Source: Flectobacillus sp. BAB-3569 (GTDB lineage: Bacteria > Bacteroidota > Bacteroidia > Cytophagales > Spirosomataceae). From it: a stretch of DNA of 60,000 bases. Every line of letters starts with the position of its first letter. Positions within the stretch are counted from its first letter, which is position 1. Made by a program: the position numbers and the translations under genes. This document shows positions 25,481-34,028 of the stretch, piece by piece. Location: assembly GCF_002270355.1 (NCBI RefSeq), contig NZ_NJFZ01000029.1:1-60000 (forward strand), given 5' to 3'. The notes beneath the pieces were generated by a model. It did not search any database. It was not told the DNA's origin and was given only the letters and a program-made list of their open reading frames with translations.

Positions 25481-26041
25481 ATGTCAATCGTATTCACTAC
25501 CATCACAAGCGAAGAAGAAGTAAATCAGGTATTAGATTTACAACAACAAAATCTCAACAAGAACATTTCAGACGATGTGGCTAATAGTCAAGGATTTGTA
25601 ACTGTTCAGCATAATTTTGATTTACTATCAAGAATGAATGCCGCCGAACCTCAAATCATTGCCAAAGATGGAGATAAAGTAGTGGGTTATGCATTGGTTA
25701 TGCCCACGAGCTTTAGGTATGATATTCCTGTGCTTATGGCAATGTTCGATATGTTGGACGAACTCAACTACCAAGGTAAGCCAGTAAAAGAATACAAATA
25801 CTATGCAATGGGGCAAATTTGTGTAGCCGAAGGGTATCGTGGACAAGGTATTTTTGATGGAATGTATGCCTTACACAAAGAGCGATTATCTGGTAAATAT
25901 GACCTTTGTATTACCGAAGTTGCCAAGAGAAATACTCGCTCATTAGCGGCTCATGCTCGTGTAGGATTTGAGATTATTCACGAATATTTTGATACCACGC
26001 ATCCAGAATTATGGGAGGTGGTTTTGTTGGACTTACGATAG
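25481..26041 (+). CDS. GNAT family N-acetyltransferase
   Basis: A 186-residue GNAT protein. Motif A is QICVAEGYRGQGIFDGMYAL (residues about 113-132), with RGQG contacting acetyl-CoA, followed by LCITEVAKRNTRSLAAHARV and GFEIIHEYFD. The acceptor cannot be read. The ATG at 25481 is used because the in-frame upstream start is a TTG. Confidence 0.85.
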   Translation: MSIVFTTITSEEEVNQVLDLQQQNLNKNISDDVANSQGFVTVQHNFDLLSRMNAAEPQIIAKDGDKVVGYALVMPTSFRYDIPVLMAMFDMLDELNYQGKPVKEYKYYAMGQICVAEGYRGQGIFDGMYALHKERLSGKYDLCITEVAKRNTRSLAAHARVGFEIIHEYFDTTHPELWEVVLLDLR

Positions 26042-26051
26042 GCTATTGAAT

Positions 26052-26101
26052 GATTGAGCGAATGAGTGATTATTTTAAAGTAATCACTCATTCGCTCAAT
26101 C
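26052..26101. repeat. Perfect 21-base inverted repeat of the TAATCACTCATTC family
   Basis: The arms at 26052-26072 and 26081-26101 (right arm starts TAATCACTCATTCGCTCAAT) are exact reverse complements around an 8-base loop. The site lies between convergent genes and could serve as a bidirectional terminator. Related single words occur at 6762-6779, 9547-9568, 35584-35600 and 49310-49330. Confidence 0.85.
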
Positions 26102-26114
26102 TCCACTCACTCAA

Positions 26115-27287
26115 TTATTCAATAATGTGTCCTACAAACTGGGCCGTATTATTAATAATTTTTCCTCCTTTTCTGAAGCCTAATCCGCAAGCTTCTCCAG
26201 CAAAAAATACACCTGCTTGGTAATAACTCCCTTCTGAATCTTGCAAGAAATCTACGTACTCTTGGTAAACTTTATTCTGTTCAAAATATTCCCCTTCTGT
26301 TTCCGAAACGGCATTTCCTGCGGTATCCAAGATTTTAACATTAGCGCCTTCACGTCCGAAAAGGACTTTTTCGACAGAAGTTTTATTGACTAATGGTGTT
26401 GACGCTGTTTCTAAAAGAAGTGGATGATTTGGGAATAATTGCCACAAAACTTTCAAAATACCTTTTGATTGGAAAAGAAGCGTATAAGCAGGATTTAACA
26501 CAATTGTTTTATCATTTGTGACTAAATCTGTTAAAATCTGAGTTAATTCTGGCTCGTCCCAGCCTATGTATTCCCAAGGTACAAGCTTAAACCAAAAATC
26601 ATAGCGTGTAAAACTGCCATCGTTGGAGCTTTGTTTGTAGATACCTTCCTCGCTCGAAAACTCTGTATTTTCAATATATTCAAAAGCGACTTCAAAGCCA
26701 GCTTCACGGGCAGCTTCGCCCAAAACCTGCATATTGGTATCGTCTTCTGGGTATCCTTCCATCGTTGAAATCAATAACGTTGGTTCATGCTTAGGGTTTT
26801 GCTTGCGCATTTCACTAAACTGTGCCACTAATGACTCGTACAAGGTATTAAACTGAAGAGTTTCGTCCAGACGATTGGCTTTTAGCGATGCCCACTGCAC
26901 AACGGCTGTTTCGGGGATACACGTAGCTGTATCGGCATTAAATTCAATGAGTTTGATAGGTTTGCCATTGAGCCCCCCTGCCAAATCGAAACGCCCATAG
27001 ATATGCCAATGACGGTCATTTTCCCAAGAATACTTTACTAATTCGACAAGATTTTCAGAAATACCTAATTCGGCAAATTTGTGTTGGTCAATTACATGCT
27101 GGGCGGCCTCAATGTACATTTCATATAGTTCATTGGCTGCGGCATAATACTTTTCGGCTTCAGCTTCAGAAACTACGACTACTTGGTTGGTCAAATAACT
27201 TTGGGTATCTTCTCCAAGCATCCAGTACCAGTCGGCATTTCGAAGGGCAGGCTCAGGAGAATTACTTAAACTTTTTAAATGAATCAT
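26115..27287 (-). CDS. ygiC: Glutathionylspermidine synthase family protein (YgiC/YjfC-like)
   Basis: A 390-residue ATP-grasp protein matching E. coli YgiC over its full length (386 residues there). The shared segments are WHIYGRFDLA, LIEFNADTATCIPETA, LFKLVPWEY-like KLVPWEYIGW, LWQLFPNHPLLL, and the ATP-binding FGREGANVKI near residue 310. The E. coli amidase partner domain of GspSA is absent, as in YgiC and YjfC. It should make an amide bond at the expense of ATP, with the substrate not established. It lies 35 bases behind a YgiB-like lipoprotein on the same strand, mirroring the ygiBC operon. Confidence 0.85.
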   Translation of the reverse strand: MIHLKSLSNSPEPALRNADWYWMLGEDTQSYLTNQVVVVSEAEAEKYYAAANELYEMYIEAAQHVIDQHKFAELGISENLVELVKYSWENDRHWHIYGRFDLAGGLNGKPIKLIEFNADTATCIPETAVVQWASLKANRLDETLQFNTLYESLVAQFSEMRKQNPKHEPTLLISTMEGYPEDDTNMQVLGEAAREAGFEVAFEYIENTEFSSEEGIYKQSSNDGSFTRYDFWFKLVPWEYIGWDEPELTQILTDLVTNDKTIVLNPAYTLLFQSKGILKVLWQLFPNHPLLLETASTPLVNKTSVEKVLFGREGANVKILDTAGNAVSETEGEYFEQNKVYQEYVDFLQDSEGSYYQAGVFFAGEACGLGFRKGGKIINNTAQFVGHIIE

Positions 27288-27322
27288 AAATTTTGAAATT
27301 GGGTGAAATAAAATCGTGTAGG

Positions 27323-27997
27323 CTACCCATGAAAGCCTCCATGCGAGCTACTACGGAAAAAACCAGATCGCCCACCAAGTGGTCTACTAAAAGTGGTACG
27401 AGATGTATTGATAGAATGATGTACTTGCTGTGAGCTATTATATACTTGTTGGCTTACATAATAACGACGCCAAAGACTACTTCCAGAGTGATAACGATGT
27501 CGGTTGGTGGTATCTTTAGGAGTTGAATTTGAGCTAAATCCATTGCTCGACAAATCAGGTCGATAGTTCGAGTAGCTAGGACTCAAGGTTTTTCCTAGAA
27601 AATATCCCATTCCACCATACAGCAAGGCATTCGACAAACTTGAGCTTTGACCTATATGCTGTGGATGTCTGGCTACATCTTGGTCGATTAGTGCTTTTAC
27701 AGCTCTTGGCGATAAAGTATCTTGTTTACCATCCAGATAAGTAACATATGCTACTGAGCTATCAGCATCAGTTTCAATTTCTTTCGTTATTTTAAAAACG
27801 CCTTTACTGGTTTCTGATATATATGTTTTTACACCTTTTTTATAAACTTCTACCTCTTCATAGTCTCCATCATCGTTTTGATTACTCGAACAACTTTGTA
27901 ATAAAACCGCTGGTCCGAATAAACTCAAAGCGATTGTACTTCCTATAGTAATGTCTTTCACCTTCTTGATAAAAGCATGTTGTTTAGACGGGGTCAT
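27323..27997 (-). CDS. YgiB-like lipoprotein paired with the YgiC-like enzyme
   Basis: A 224-residue lipoprotein with a basic N-terminus, a hydrophobic segment and lipobox LLQSC (Cys36). The middle contains GGMGYFLGKTLSPS and the tail is Ser/Gly/Arg-rich (RPLGGRSGFFRSSSHGGFHG). This is the same overall plan as YgiB (DUF1190), which has a lipobox, a short Gly-rich segment and a Gly/Ser/Arg tail. Sequence identity is low, so membership is inferred from position and architecture. It is cotranscribed with ygiC by spacing. Confidence 0.6.
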   Translation of the reverse strand: MTPSKQHAFIKKVKDITIGSTIALSLFGPAVLLQSCSSNQNDDGDYEEVEVYKKGVKTYISETSKGVFKITKEIETDADSSVAYVTYLDGKQDTLSPRAVKALIDQDVARHPQHIGQSSSLSNALLYGGMGYFLGKTLSPSYSNYRPDLSSNGFSSNSTPKDTTNRHRYHSGSSLWRRYYVSQQVYNSSQQVHHSINTSRTTFSRPLGGRSGFFRSSSHGGFHG

Positions 27998-28234
27998 CTG
28001 AAATGTTGGTTTAATGGTTGTCAGTATATATTCAAAGTTAGGACTAAAAATGGAGTTACACTAAAATCTTTGAAGAATGGTTTTATGGCTTAAAGGAGCG
28101 GTTGTTTTTCGATGAAATTTCATAATTAACGAGTGTTTCTTGGCAAATTTACTATTCATGTAAAGAAAATGCCCATCTATTCAACAAAAACATCCATTCA
28201 AGAGGTAAGTCGGGTTTACTAAAATTGTGTACTC

Positions 28235-28242
28235 TACCTTTG
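28235..28242 (+). promoter_or_regulatory. Candidate -7 box ahead of the structured RNA
   Basis: TACCTTTG matches TAnnTTTG. A start about 7-10 bases further would begin a transcript roughly 90 bases long ending at the U-run at 28334-28339. No convincing -33 box is visible. Confidence 0.35.
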
Positions 28243-28269
28243 TAAAGTTGTTTAGGCTATGACAACCCT

Positions 28270-28339
28270 CCAACGGTCTACAAACATCATTTGATTTATG
28301 TGGCGGCATAAATTAGGTTGATGAGACCGTTGGTTTTTT
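28270..28339 (+). ncRNA. Candidate small structured RNA or leader attenuator with terminator
   Basis: Three nested helices can form. The outer is CCAACGGTCT with AGACCGTTGG (28270-28279 / 28324-28333, 10 perfect pairs). The middle is CATCA with TGATG (28285-28289 / 28319-28323). The inner is ATTTATG with CATAAAT (28294-28300 / 28307-28313) around the loop TGGCGG. Six U follow directly. The stem starts about 28 bases after a TACCTTTG box and ends 38 bases before the trypsin-like gene. It could be an independent small RNA or an attenuator for that gene. It fits no RNA family I recognise. The rest of the 27998-28376 gap is featureless. Confidence 0.6.
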
Positions 28340-28376
28340 CCTAAGTATTTTACTTGATAAAAGTCTGTTTAAAATC

Positions 28377-29405
28377 ATGATCAACCTCAGAAGATTTTTA
28401 GGTCTATCACTTGCTTCTCTTGTGCTATTCAGCTGTAGTAAAAATAATGATGTAGCTCCCAACACAGATGGATCAACCCCAACGAATGTTCCAACTACCT
28501 TTGGCGTTCGTCATGATATACCTTTATCAAAGTATGAAACCATTGCTACCAATCAAGCACCATTTAATACTTCTGACTATCCTGATTTTACCCCAGTAGT
28601 ATTCATCAATGCAGATCATGGCGAGGCGAGTGGCACTTGCACAGGAACGCTTATTGGTTCACAATGGGTATTGTCGGCAGGTCATTGTTTTTTTGATCCT
28701 GCTAAAGATACGGCGCCAACAAGCATTGATAAGCTCAGTATATTGGTAGGAGCAGACCCTAATAATCCAATCGAAACACGTAGGGTTTCGGCTTTATATA
28801 TAGCGCCAAGCTGGTTAGATGGCGGTGATTTTTATAAATATGGAAATGACATTGCGTTAATAAAACTTGCCTCGCCAATAACATCTGTAACCCCTGCTGC
28901 TGTGAATTTTACGATGGATGCAGAGACTATCGGAAGTACCGTATGGTATGCAGGTTATGGAGACTATAGTGCCCAAGCTGGACAAGACGCTAGCAAGCGT
29001 TCAAAAAAACATGCATTAGAAAATATCTTGGATCGTCGCATGGGAGGACTTACTCATGTAATCAATGGTGTGAATAATGAAGGAGGAACGTTGGCGTTTG
29101 ATTTTGATGATCCATCAGGAATAATTAACACACTAGGAGATAGCTATGCCAATGACCAAGAAAAAGCCTTGGGCTCAGGTACAAGTACCAACAAGGCTTT
29201 GGACTGGGAAGCGACTACCGTACAAGGCGATAGCGGAGGCCCATTGTTGATGAAAATTAATTTTAAATGGACCGTCATTGGTGTACTGAATGGAGGAGTT
29301 ACAGAACCGCTTGTTGGCTTGAAAGATGGTGCCTATGGTGATATCAGCACCTTCACCAGAACGGCTTCTTTCCGCACATGGATTCAAGATACAATGAAAA
29401 AGTAG
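28377..29405 (+). CDS. Trypsin-like serine protease, lipoprotein
   Basis: A 342-residue S1-family protease with a lipobox (LVLFSC, Cys21). The catalytic triad is visible: His in VLSAGHCFF (about residue 102), Asp in YGNDIALIKL (about 160), and Ser in QGDSGGPLLM (about 285). Cys in GTCTGT and in GHC could form the usual disulfide near the His. It should be anchored in the outer membrane or the periplasm and cleave exported proteins. A structured RNA with a terminator lies just upstream and may control its expression. Confidence 0.85.
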   Translation: MINLRRFLGLSLASLVLFSCSKNNDVAPNTDGSTPTNVPTTFGVRHDIPLSKYETIATNQAPFNTSDYPDFTPVVFINADHGEASGTCTGTLIGSQWVLSAGHCFFDPAKDTAPTSIDKLSILVGADPNNPIETRRVSALYIAPSWLDGGDFYKYGNDIALIKLASPITSVTPAAVNFTMDAETIGSTVWYAGYGDYSAQAGQDASKRSKKHALENILDRRMGGLTHVINGVNNEGGTLAFDFDDPSGIINTLGDSYANDQEKALGSGTSTNKALDWEATTVQGDSGGPLLMKINFKWTVIGVLNGGVTEPLVGLKDGAYGDISTFTRTASFRTWIQDTMKK

Positions 29406-29490
29406 CGTACCTATTACGGTGATAAATCAGTATTTACACAACATACCCATTATACACAACTTATTTTTTTACCTATTAAGTCGAATATTT

Positions 29491-29841
29491 ATGAATATTG
29501 AGAACTTTTGCACAGCTGAACACGGATATTTGGAATTTAGATTTCAAAGAATTAAAATTCCAATTTCTCAAATTATAATGCTGCAAGCAGATTGCAACTA
29601 TACCCATGTGTATCTTAAAGATGGGAAACACTATCTCTTTGCTCGAACTATCAAGTTTTTTGAGTATATGCTCAAAGAGTATAATTTTGAGAGAATTCAT
29701 AAAACCTACATGATTAATTGCTCTCATATAAGGAATTATGATTCAAAAAGTCAAAACCTGATTTTGAGTGATAACCTGAAAGCAACTATTTCACGACGTC
29801 GAAAATGCCAATTGCGAGGACAAATCTCATGTCTGAACTAA
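29491..29841 (+). CDS. Stand-alone LytTR DNA-binding domain protein
   Basis: A 116-residue protein consisting almost only of a LytTR domain: RIKIPISQIIMLQADCNYTH, VYLKDGKHYLFARTIKFFEY and FERIHKTYMINCSHIRNY, ending with a basic tail. There is no receiver domain, so it is not a classical response regulator. It lies 85 bases after the protease gene on the same strand and may regulate it. The ATG at 29491 is preferred, since the longer frame from 29419 relies on a GTG start. Confidence 0.8.
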   Translation: MNIENFCTAEHGYLEFRFQRIKIPISQIIMLQADCNYTHVYLKDGKHYLFARTIKFFEYMLKEYNFERIHKTYMINCSHIRNYDSKSQNLILSDNLKATISRRRKCQLRGQISCLN

Positions 29842-29880
29842 GTTCCTAAATATCTAACAGTATTTTCTTGAACCATTATA

Positions 29881-29919
29881 AAAGCGAAATCCCACTCAAA
29901 AGGTGGGATTTCGCTTTTT
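29881..29919. terminator. Bidirectional terminator between LytTR and GFO/IDH genes
   Basis: AAAGCGAAATCCCAC pairs with GTGGGATTTCGCTTT over 14-15 positions around a short A-rich loop, with runs of A and T on both sides. It lies between convergent genes. Confidence 0.9.
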
Positions 29920-29941
29920 ACCAGTATGATAAAGTCAAATC

Positions 29942-31279
29942 TTAGTATTTGAAGATTTTTGACCCAGCCATTACATTTTGAGTTTTTGCGTCAAACGTTA
30001 CTCTTTCGCCAGTACGATATGCTGCGTTAGCCATGATACAAGCAATTGAGTGTTGGTAACCTGCTTCGATTGGCGCATTTGGCGTTTTGCGAGAACGTAC
30101 ACATTCCATCCAGTTACGGATATGGTTTGATGTCAAAGCATCATAACCTGTGTTTGCGTTAGTTTCAATCTTAGTTACTTCGCTCAATGAAAGTTCAGGC
30201 AACAAGTTTGCTTTCATACCCATTTCTGCAGCTTCTCTTGCTGACAAACCACCACGAGGAGAGATTTTATTAGTTTCCAAGTTCAATTCACCACCGTTTG
30301 AGTAGTAAATTTCTTTGGTCCCACCTGCAGAGTTTGAGAAACGGCTTGTAAACTGTACTTGGAAGCCTTTGTTTTTGTCATTATCTGGGCCGTAATCAAA
30401 TACTACTGTCATAGTATCTGCATTTTTACGACCATCGTTCCACTGATAAATACCACCGTTGGCTACAGCACTACGTGGATGTTCCAAGCCTGTAAACCAG
30501 TGTACCGTGTCAATTTGGTGGCTCATCCATTGTCCAGGAATACCTGAAGAATAAGGCCAGAACAAACGGTATTCTAAGTATTTGCGTGGGTCAAATGAAT
30601 CAGCAGGACGGTTGATTAAGAAACGTTTCCAGTCGATATCCGACTCTTTTAAGATAGAAGTTAACTGAGGACGTCTCCAACGACCAGGCTGGTTCACGTT
30701 CCACATCAATTCTACCATTTTGATATCACCAAATTTTCCTGACTTGATATAATCCTCAGCCGCAAAGTAGTTTTGTCCACTACGACGTTGAGAACCAATT
30801 TGTACGATTTTTCCAGAGCTTTTTACGGCTTTCAATACCGCACGAGCATCATCCATCGTCTCTGCAAGTGGTTTTTCGGTATAAGTATCACAACCTGCTT
30901 GTACTGCTTCAATAGTGTGGATTGCGTGCTGGAAGTCAGCCGTAGAGATAAATACTGCATCTACTGCTTTGGCTGCATATAGCTCATCGTTATTGCGATA
31001 GGTGGTAATAGAGTTACCTAATTCTTTTTCCAAGAAAGCTTTTCCTTCTTCACGGCGACGATTCCAAAGGTCAGACACAGCTACCATTTCAAAGTTCATT
31101 TCTTTCATGAATGCTTTGAACGGAGGTACGTGTGAAGAACGGAAACGGTCAGAATAGCCAACACATCCTACACGGACACGGTCGTTGGCTCCTATAATTT
31201 TTGAGTATGATTTTGGACTAAAAGCCAAAGCACCTAAAGATGCAATAGCCGATTTTTTAACAAAGTCTCTTCTTTCCAT
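29942..31279 (-). CDS. GFO/IDH/MocA family oxidoreductase with Tat-type leader
   Basis: A 445-residue protein with a Bacteroidota Tat-type leader (MERRDFVKKSAIASLGALAF), so it is probably exported folded with its cofactor. The Rossmann domain has VRVGCVGYSDRFRS, VSDLWNRRREE and the family's EKPLAETMDDA with the conserved Lys. The C-terminal domain carries DIDWKRFLINRPA and GQWMSHQIDTVHWF, the latter with the HxxD-type motif of sugar-acting members. With the DUF1080 gene behind it at 31411, it suggests periplasmic oxidation of glycosides at C3. The exact sugar is unknown. Confidence 0.85.
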   Translation of the reverse strand: MERRDFVKKSAIASLGALAFSPKSYSKIIGANDRVRVGCVGYSDRFRSSHVPPFKAFMKEMNFEMVAVSDLWNRRREEGKAFLEKELGNSITTYRNNDELYAAKAVDAVFISTADFQHAIHTIEAVQAGCDTYTEKPLAETMDDARAVLKAVKSSGKIVQIGSQRRSGQNYFAAEDYIKSGKFGDIKMVELMWNVNQPGRWRRPQLTSILKESDIDWKRFLINRPADSFDPRKYLEYRLFWPYSSGIPGQWMSHQIDTVHWFTGLEHPRSAVANGGIYQWNDGRKNADTMTVVFDYGPDNDKNKGFQVQFTSRFSNSAGGTKEIYYSNGGELNLETNKISPRGGLSAREAAEMGMKANLLPELSLSEVTKIETNANTGYDALTSNHIRNWMECVRSRKTPNAPIEAGYQHSIACIMANAAYRTGERVTFDAKTQNVMAGSKIFKY

Positions 31280-31315
31280 GATAAACAGTGAGTTTGAAAT
31301 GATTAGTTACTAGGT

Positions 31316-31412
31316 AAAATTTGGAGGTAAATGTTTGGAGCTATCAGCAAATAGCTGTCGGCTTTCGGAAAAGTTAAAATCCGATTGCTGAATGCTGATA
31401 GCCGTTTGCTTT
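31316..31412. repeat. Degenerate intergenic repeat between the GFO/IDH and DUF1080 genes
   Basis: Words like CTATCAGCAAATAGCTGTCGG and GCTGAATGCTGATAGCCGTT face each other as imperfect inverted repeats, similar to those at 4160-4238. They fill much of the short gap, which does not separate the two genes' likely shared transcription. Confidence 0.45.
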
Positions 31413-32775
31413 AGTTTATTGTTCTAATCTTTAGATTTCTGAACGATACGTTGTCGCCGTGGTCTTGGAGGAGTATATTTCCTGTTTTGCCCATGCCAAA
31501 GCCGTCGTATTTGGCGTATTTGCTACGTGCTACAAGCGCTTTGAAAATGTTACTTCCTCTTTCATATTCTACCACTTTAAAGCCATTGAGCCAGTGTTGA
31601 ACAATATTGTTTGGATATACAATGATACGACCTTGGTTCCAATCTCCAATTTTTCTTTGGAAACGTTTGTCTGGTTTATAAGAAGGAATCAAGTCATACA
31701 AGCTACCCAAGGTACGGTTACCCACTGCACCCATTTTAGCATCTGGATGTTTTTCATCATCTAATACTTGAAACTCCAGACCCACGCCAGATTTACCATT
31801 TGAATCGAAGTCTTCGTTTACAAAATATTTTACCCCAGCATTAGCACCATCTGACAATTTAAACTCAAATGTTAGTTCGAATGCCCCGTACTGTTCGGTT
31901 GCCACGATGTCGTTGCCTGTTTCAGAGCCATCAGAAGGACTTACATTAATAGCACCATCAATTACTTTCCAGTGAATAGTTGGCATTTTATCTTGGTGAA
32001 CACCTCTCCAACCTGTAAAGTCTTTACCGTTGAAAAGCAATTTAAATCCTTGTGATTTTTCTTGCTCCGAAAGGGTATTGAGGGTAAGGTTTATAACAGG
32101 AGTACTGTCTGCTGGATGAGGATGAATATCTGCACCTGTTTGAATACGGATATTTCTCCAACGAATTTGCTGTCCAGGCGCTTGGTCTTTACCGATAGAG
32201 TGTACTTGCAAAGCAATAAATCCTTTGTCTGTTACATCATCAATCAAACAAGCTACTGGAATATCGTTAATCCAAGTACGAATAACATTGCCAATTGCCT
32301 CAACACGGTATTTGTTCCATTGTCCTCCACGTTTGAAAGCTTTTTGTCCCGCAGGGTTAATATTTGGAATATATAGCCAATCGCGACGACCTTCATCATA
32401 TAAACCTCCCGACCATGCACGGTCTGATGGGTCAACTTCCATTTGATAACCATGGACACGACCGTTTTGATAATCAGGTTTCGACAAACTTCTGAACTGG
32501 ATACCTGAGTTCATGCCTTCAGCTACGTTAAGTTCTACCTCGAAAACAAAATCACCATATTCTTTTTCTGTACACAAAAAGGAGTTGGGAGTTCCTGAAA
32601 CCGTTGTGCCCACGATTTCACCGTTTTTAACTTCATATTTAGCTTGCCCACCAAGTTGTTTCCAACCTTTCAAGGTTTTGCCATCAAATAATGAAGTCCA
32701 TTTTTCTTTTTGGGCATTAGCTGTAAAAGTGAGCGCACATACCAAAAGACATCCGTTAATAAACTTTTGTACCAT
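31411..32775 (-). CDS. Exported tandem DUF1080 protein (3-keto-glycoside hydrolase family)
   Basis: A 454-residue exported protein (signal peptide MVQKFINGCLLVCALTFTAN, cleavage after ANA). Two DUF1080 domains follow: residues about 22-210, starting WTSLFDGKTLKGWKQLGG, and about 240-454, starting FKLLFNGKDFTGWRGVH. Both keep the jelly-roll motifs FEVELNVAEGMNSGIQFRS and FEFKLSDGANAGVKYFVNED. DUF1080 proteins include 3-keto-disaccharide hydrolases. The neighbouring GFO/IDH/MocA enzyme could make the 3-keto substrate. The ATG at 32775 gives a signal peptide, so a longer frame from 32832 was rejected. Confidence 0.85.
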   Translation of the reverse strand: MVQKFINGCLLVCALTFTANAQKEKWTSLFDGKTLKGWKQLGGQAKYEVKNGEIVGTTVSGTPNSFLCTEKEYGDFVFEVELNVAEGMNSGIQFRSLSKPDYQNGRVHGYQMEVDPSDRAWSGGLYDEGRRDWLYIPNINPAGQKAFKRGGQWNKYRVEAIGNVIRTWINDIPVACLIDDVTDKGFIALQVHSIGKDQAPGQQIRWRNIRIQTGADIHPHPADSTPVINLTLNTLSEQEKSQGFKLLFNGKDFTGWRGVHQDKMPTIHWKVIDGAINVSPSDGSETGNDIVATEQYGAFELTFEFKLSDGANAGVKYFVNEDFDSNGKSGVGLEFQVLDDEKHPDAKMGAVGNRTLGSLYDLIPSYKPDKRFQRKIGDWNQGRIIVYPNNIVQHWLNGFKVVEYERGSNIFKALVARSKYAKYDGFGMGKTGNILLQDHGDNVSFRNLKIRTIN

Positions 32776-32942
32776 AGAATTTTTTAAATAGATAGTTTTA
32801 TACAAAAGTCTGGGATGTTTTTTTTTACTCAAAATGAGTATTTAAAAAGAGACGATTTAAGGTATGCTTCCGACATAAAGCAGGATAATACCATATAAGC
32901 TAGTAGAGAGTATGCAGTGTAAAACCTAATTTTAGTAATAAC

Positions 32943-32996
32943 GTGAACAGGCAAGGAGGCTCAAAGTGATTGTGTTAACACTCTTTGCCTGTTCAC
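32943..32996. repeat. GGCACAAAG-family inverted repeat
   Basis: GTGAACAGGCAAGGAG and CTCTTTGCCTGTTCAC pair almost perfectly around a 22-base loop containing CTCAAAGTGA. It lies 7 bases from the 3' end of the PfkB kinase gene, so it may terminate that minus-strand gene. The words belong to the dispersed AGGCAAAGAG family. Confidence 0.65.
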
Positions 32997-33003
32997 TTTG
33001 TTA

Positions 33004-33933
33004 CTAATCAACATAAAGTAATGCTTTGTCGACTTGGGCAGGGAGTGGTCCTTTGGTGACTAATTTGAGTGCTGCCAAGTTTGCACCCGCTTGTGAGCAA
33101 ACTGCTGGTGTTTTTCCTTCGCTAAAGGCTGTTAAAAATCCTGCCCAATAGGCATCTCCCGCACCCGTAGCATCTATAACTTCGATAGGTTTTACACCCA
33201 CTGTAATTTTTTCTTTTCCTTTATTATAAGAAATAACAGAGCCATCGCCACCTTTTGTCAAACAAATAAGGTCGGCGCCCATAGCATGAAAATCTGCTAA
33301 AATTTGTTCCTCTGTTACTCTTTTACCGTATAATCTTTCAGCGTCGTCTTCACTGAGTTTTACAAGTCCATCTTGGCCACAATATGCTGAAATAACTTTC
33401 CACGCTTGTTCTCTATCTGGCCAGATTTGAGGCGCATAATTACAGTCGATGCTAACACGGCAACCCAAGGCATTGGCACGCTTAGCGGCATCTACAATCG
33501 TACTTTGAGCAGGTTCTTGACTCAAGGCAAAGCAAGTAGTATGGAATACCGCTGACTCAGCCAGAAGTTCGTCAGAAATATGCTGAGGTTGCAACATGCG
33601 GTCGGCGGTGCGATATGCGATAAAATCGGGAGTGCCTTTTGTTCGAGATACCACAACGATACTCGTAGGCTGAAATGAGTCGACAGCAATGTGCTGTGTG
33701 TCGATACCAGTTTTTGCTACTTCGTCACGTAAAAAAACGCCTAGATTATCATTTCCAATACAAGAAATTAAGGCGACTGGTTGTCCCAAACGAGCCATGT
33801 TAGCGGCCATGTTGGCAGGACTACCCCCTTGAAAGCGTTCAAATTCAGGTGTTTCTAATATGCTAGAGGCTAATTCTGTTCCGATGAGGTCAACCAATAG
33901 TTCGCCTACCGAAAGTAGTACGTATTTTTTCAT
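33004..33933 (-). CDS. PfkB family carbohydrate kinase
   Basis: A 309-residue ribokinase/fructokinase-type kinase. The N-terminal GGSPANMAANMARLGQ and IGNDNLGVFLRDEV are the PfkB signature 1 region. VIDATGAGDAYWAGFLTA (about 253-270) holds the catalytic Asp and anion hole. FRTPDFIAYRTADRM-like DFIAYRTADRML fits a fructokinase, but the sugar cannot be fixed. A ROK-type or nucleoside kinase is excluded by these motifs. It may phosphorylate sugars released by the nearby DUF1080 system. Confidence 0.85.
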   Translation of the reverse strand: MKKYVLLSVGELLVDLIGTELASSILETPEFERFQGGSPANMAANMARLGQPVALISCIGNDNLGVFLRDEVAKTGIDTQHIAVDSFQPTSIVVVSRTKGTPDFIAYRTADRMLQPQHISDELLAESAVFHTTCFALSQEPAQSTIVDAAKRANALGCRVSIDCNYAPQIWPDREQAWKVISAYCGQDGLVKLSEDDAERLYGKRVTEEQILADFHAMGADLICLTKGGDGSVISYNKGKEKITVGVKPIEVIDATGAGDAYWAGFLTAFSEGKTPAVCSQAGANLAALKLVTKGPLPAQVDKALLYVD

Positions 33934-34028
33934 GATATAAAAATGGTTTTATGATTTGTGATGCAAATTAAAGATTTATTCCAAAGAATTTTATAGTTTA
34001 AATAAACAAACTAATTTCCTGAAAAGAT

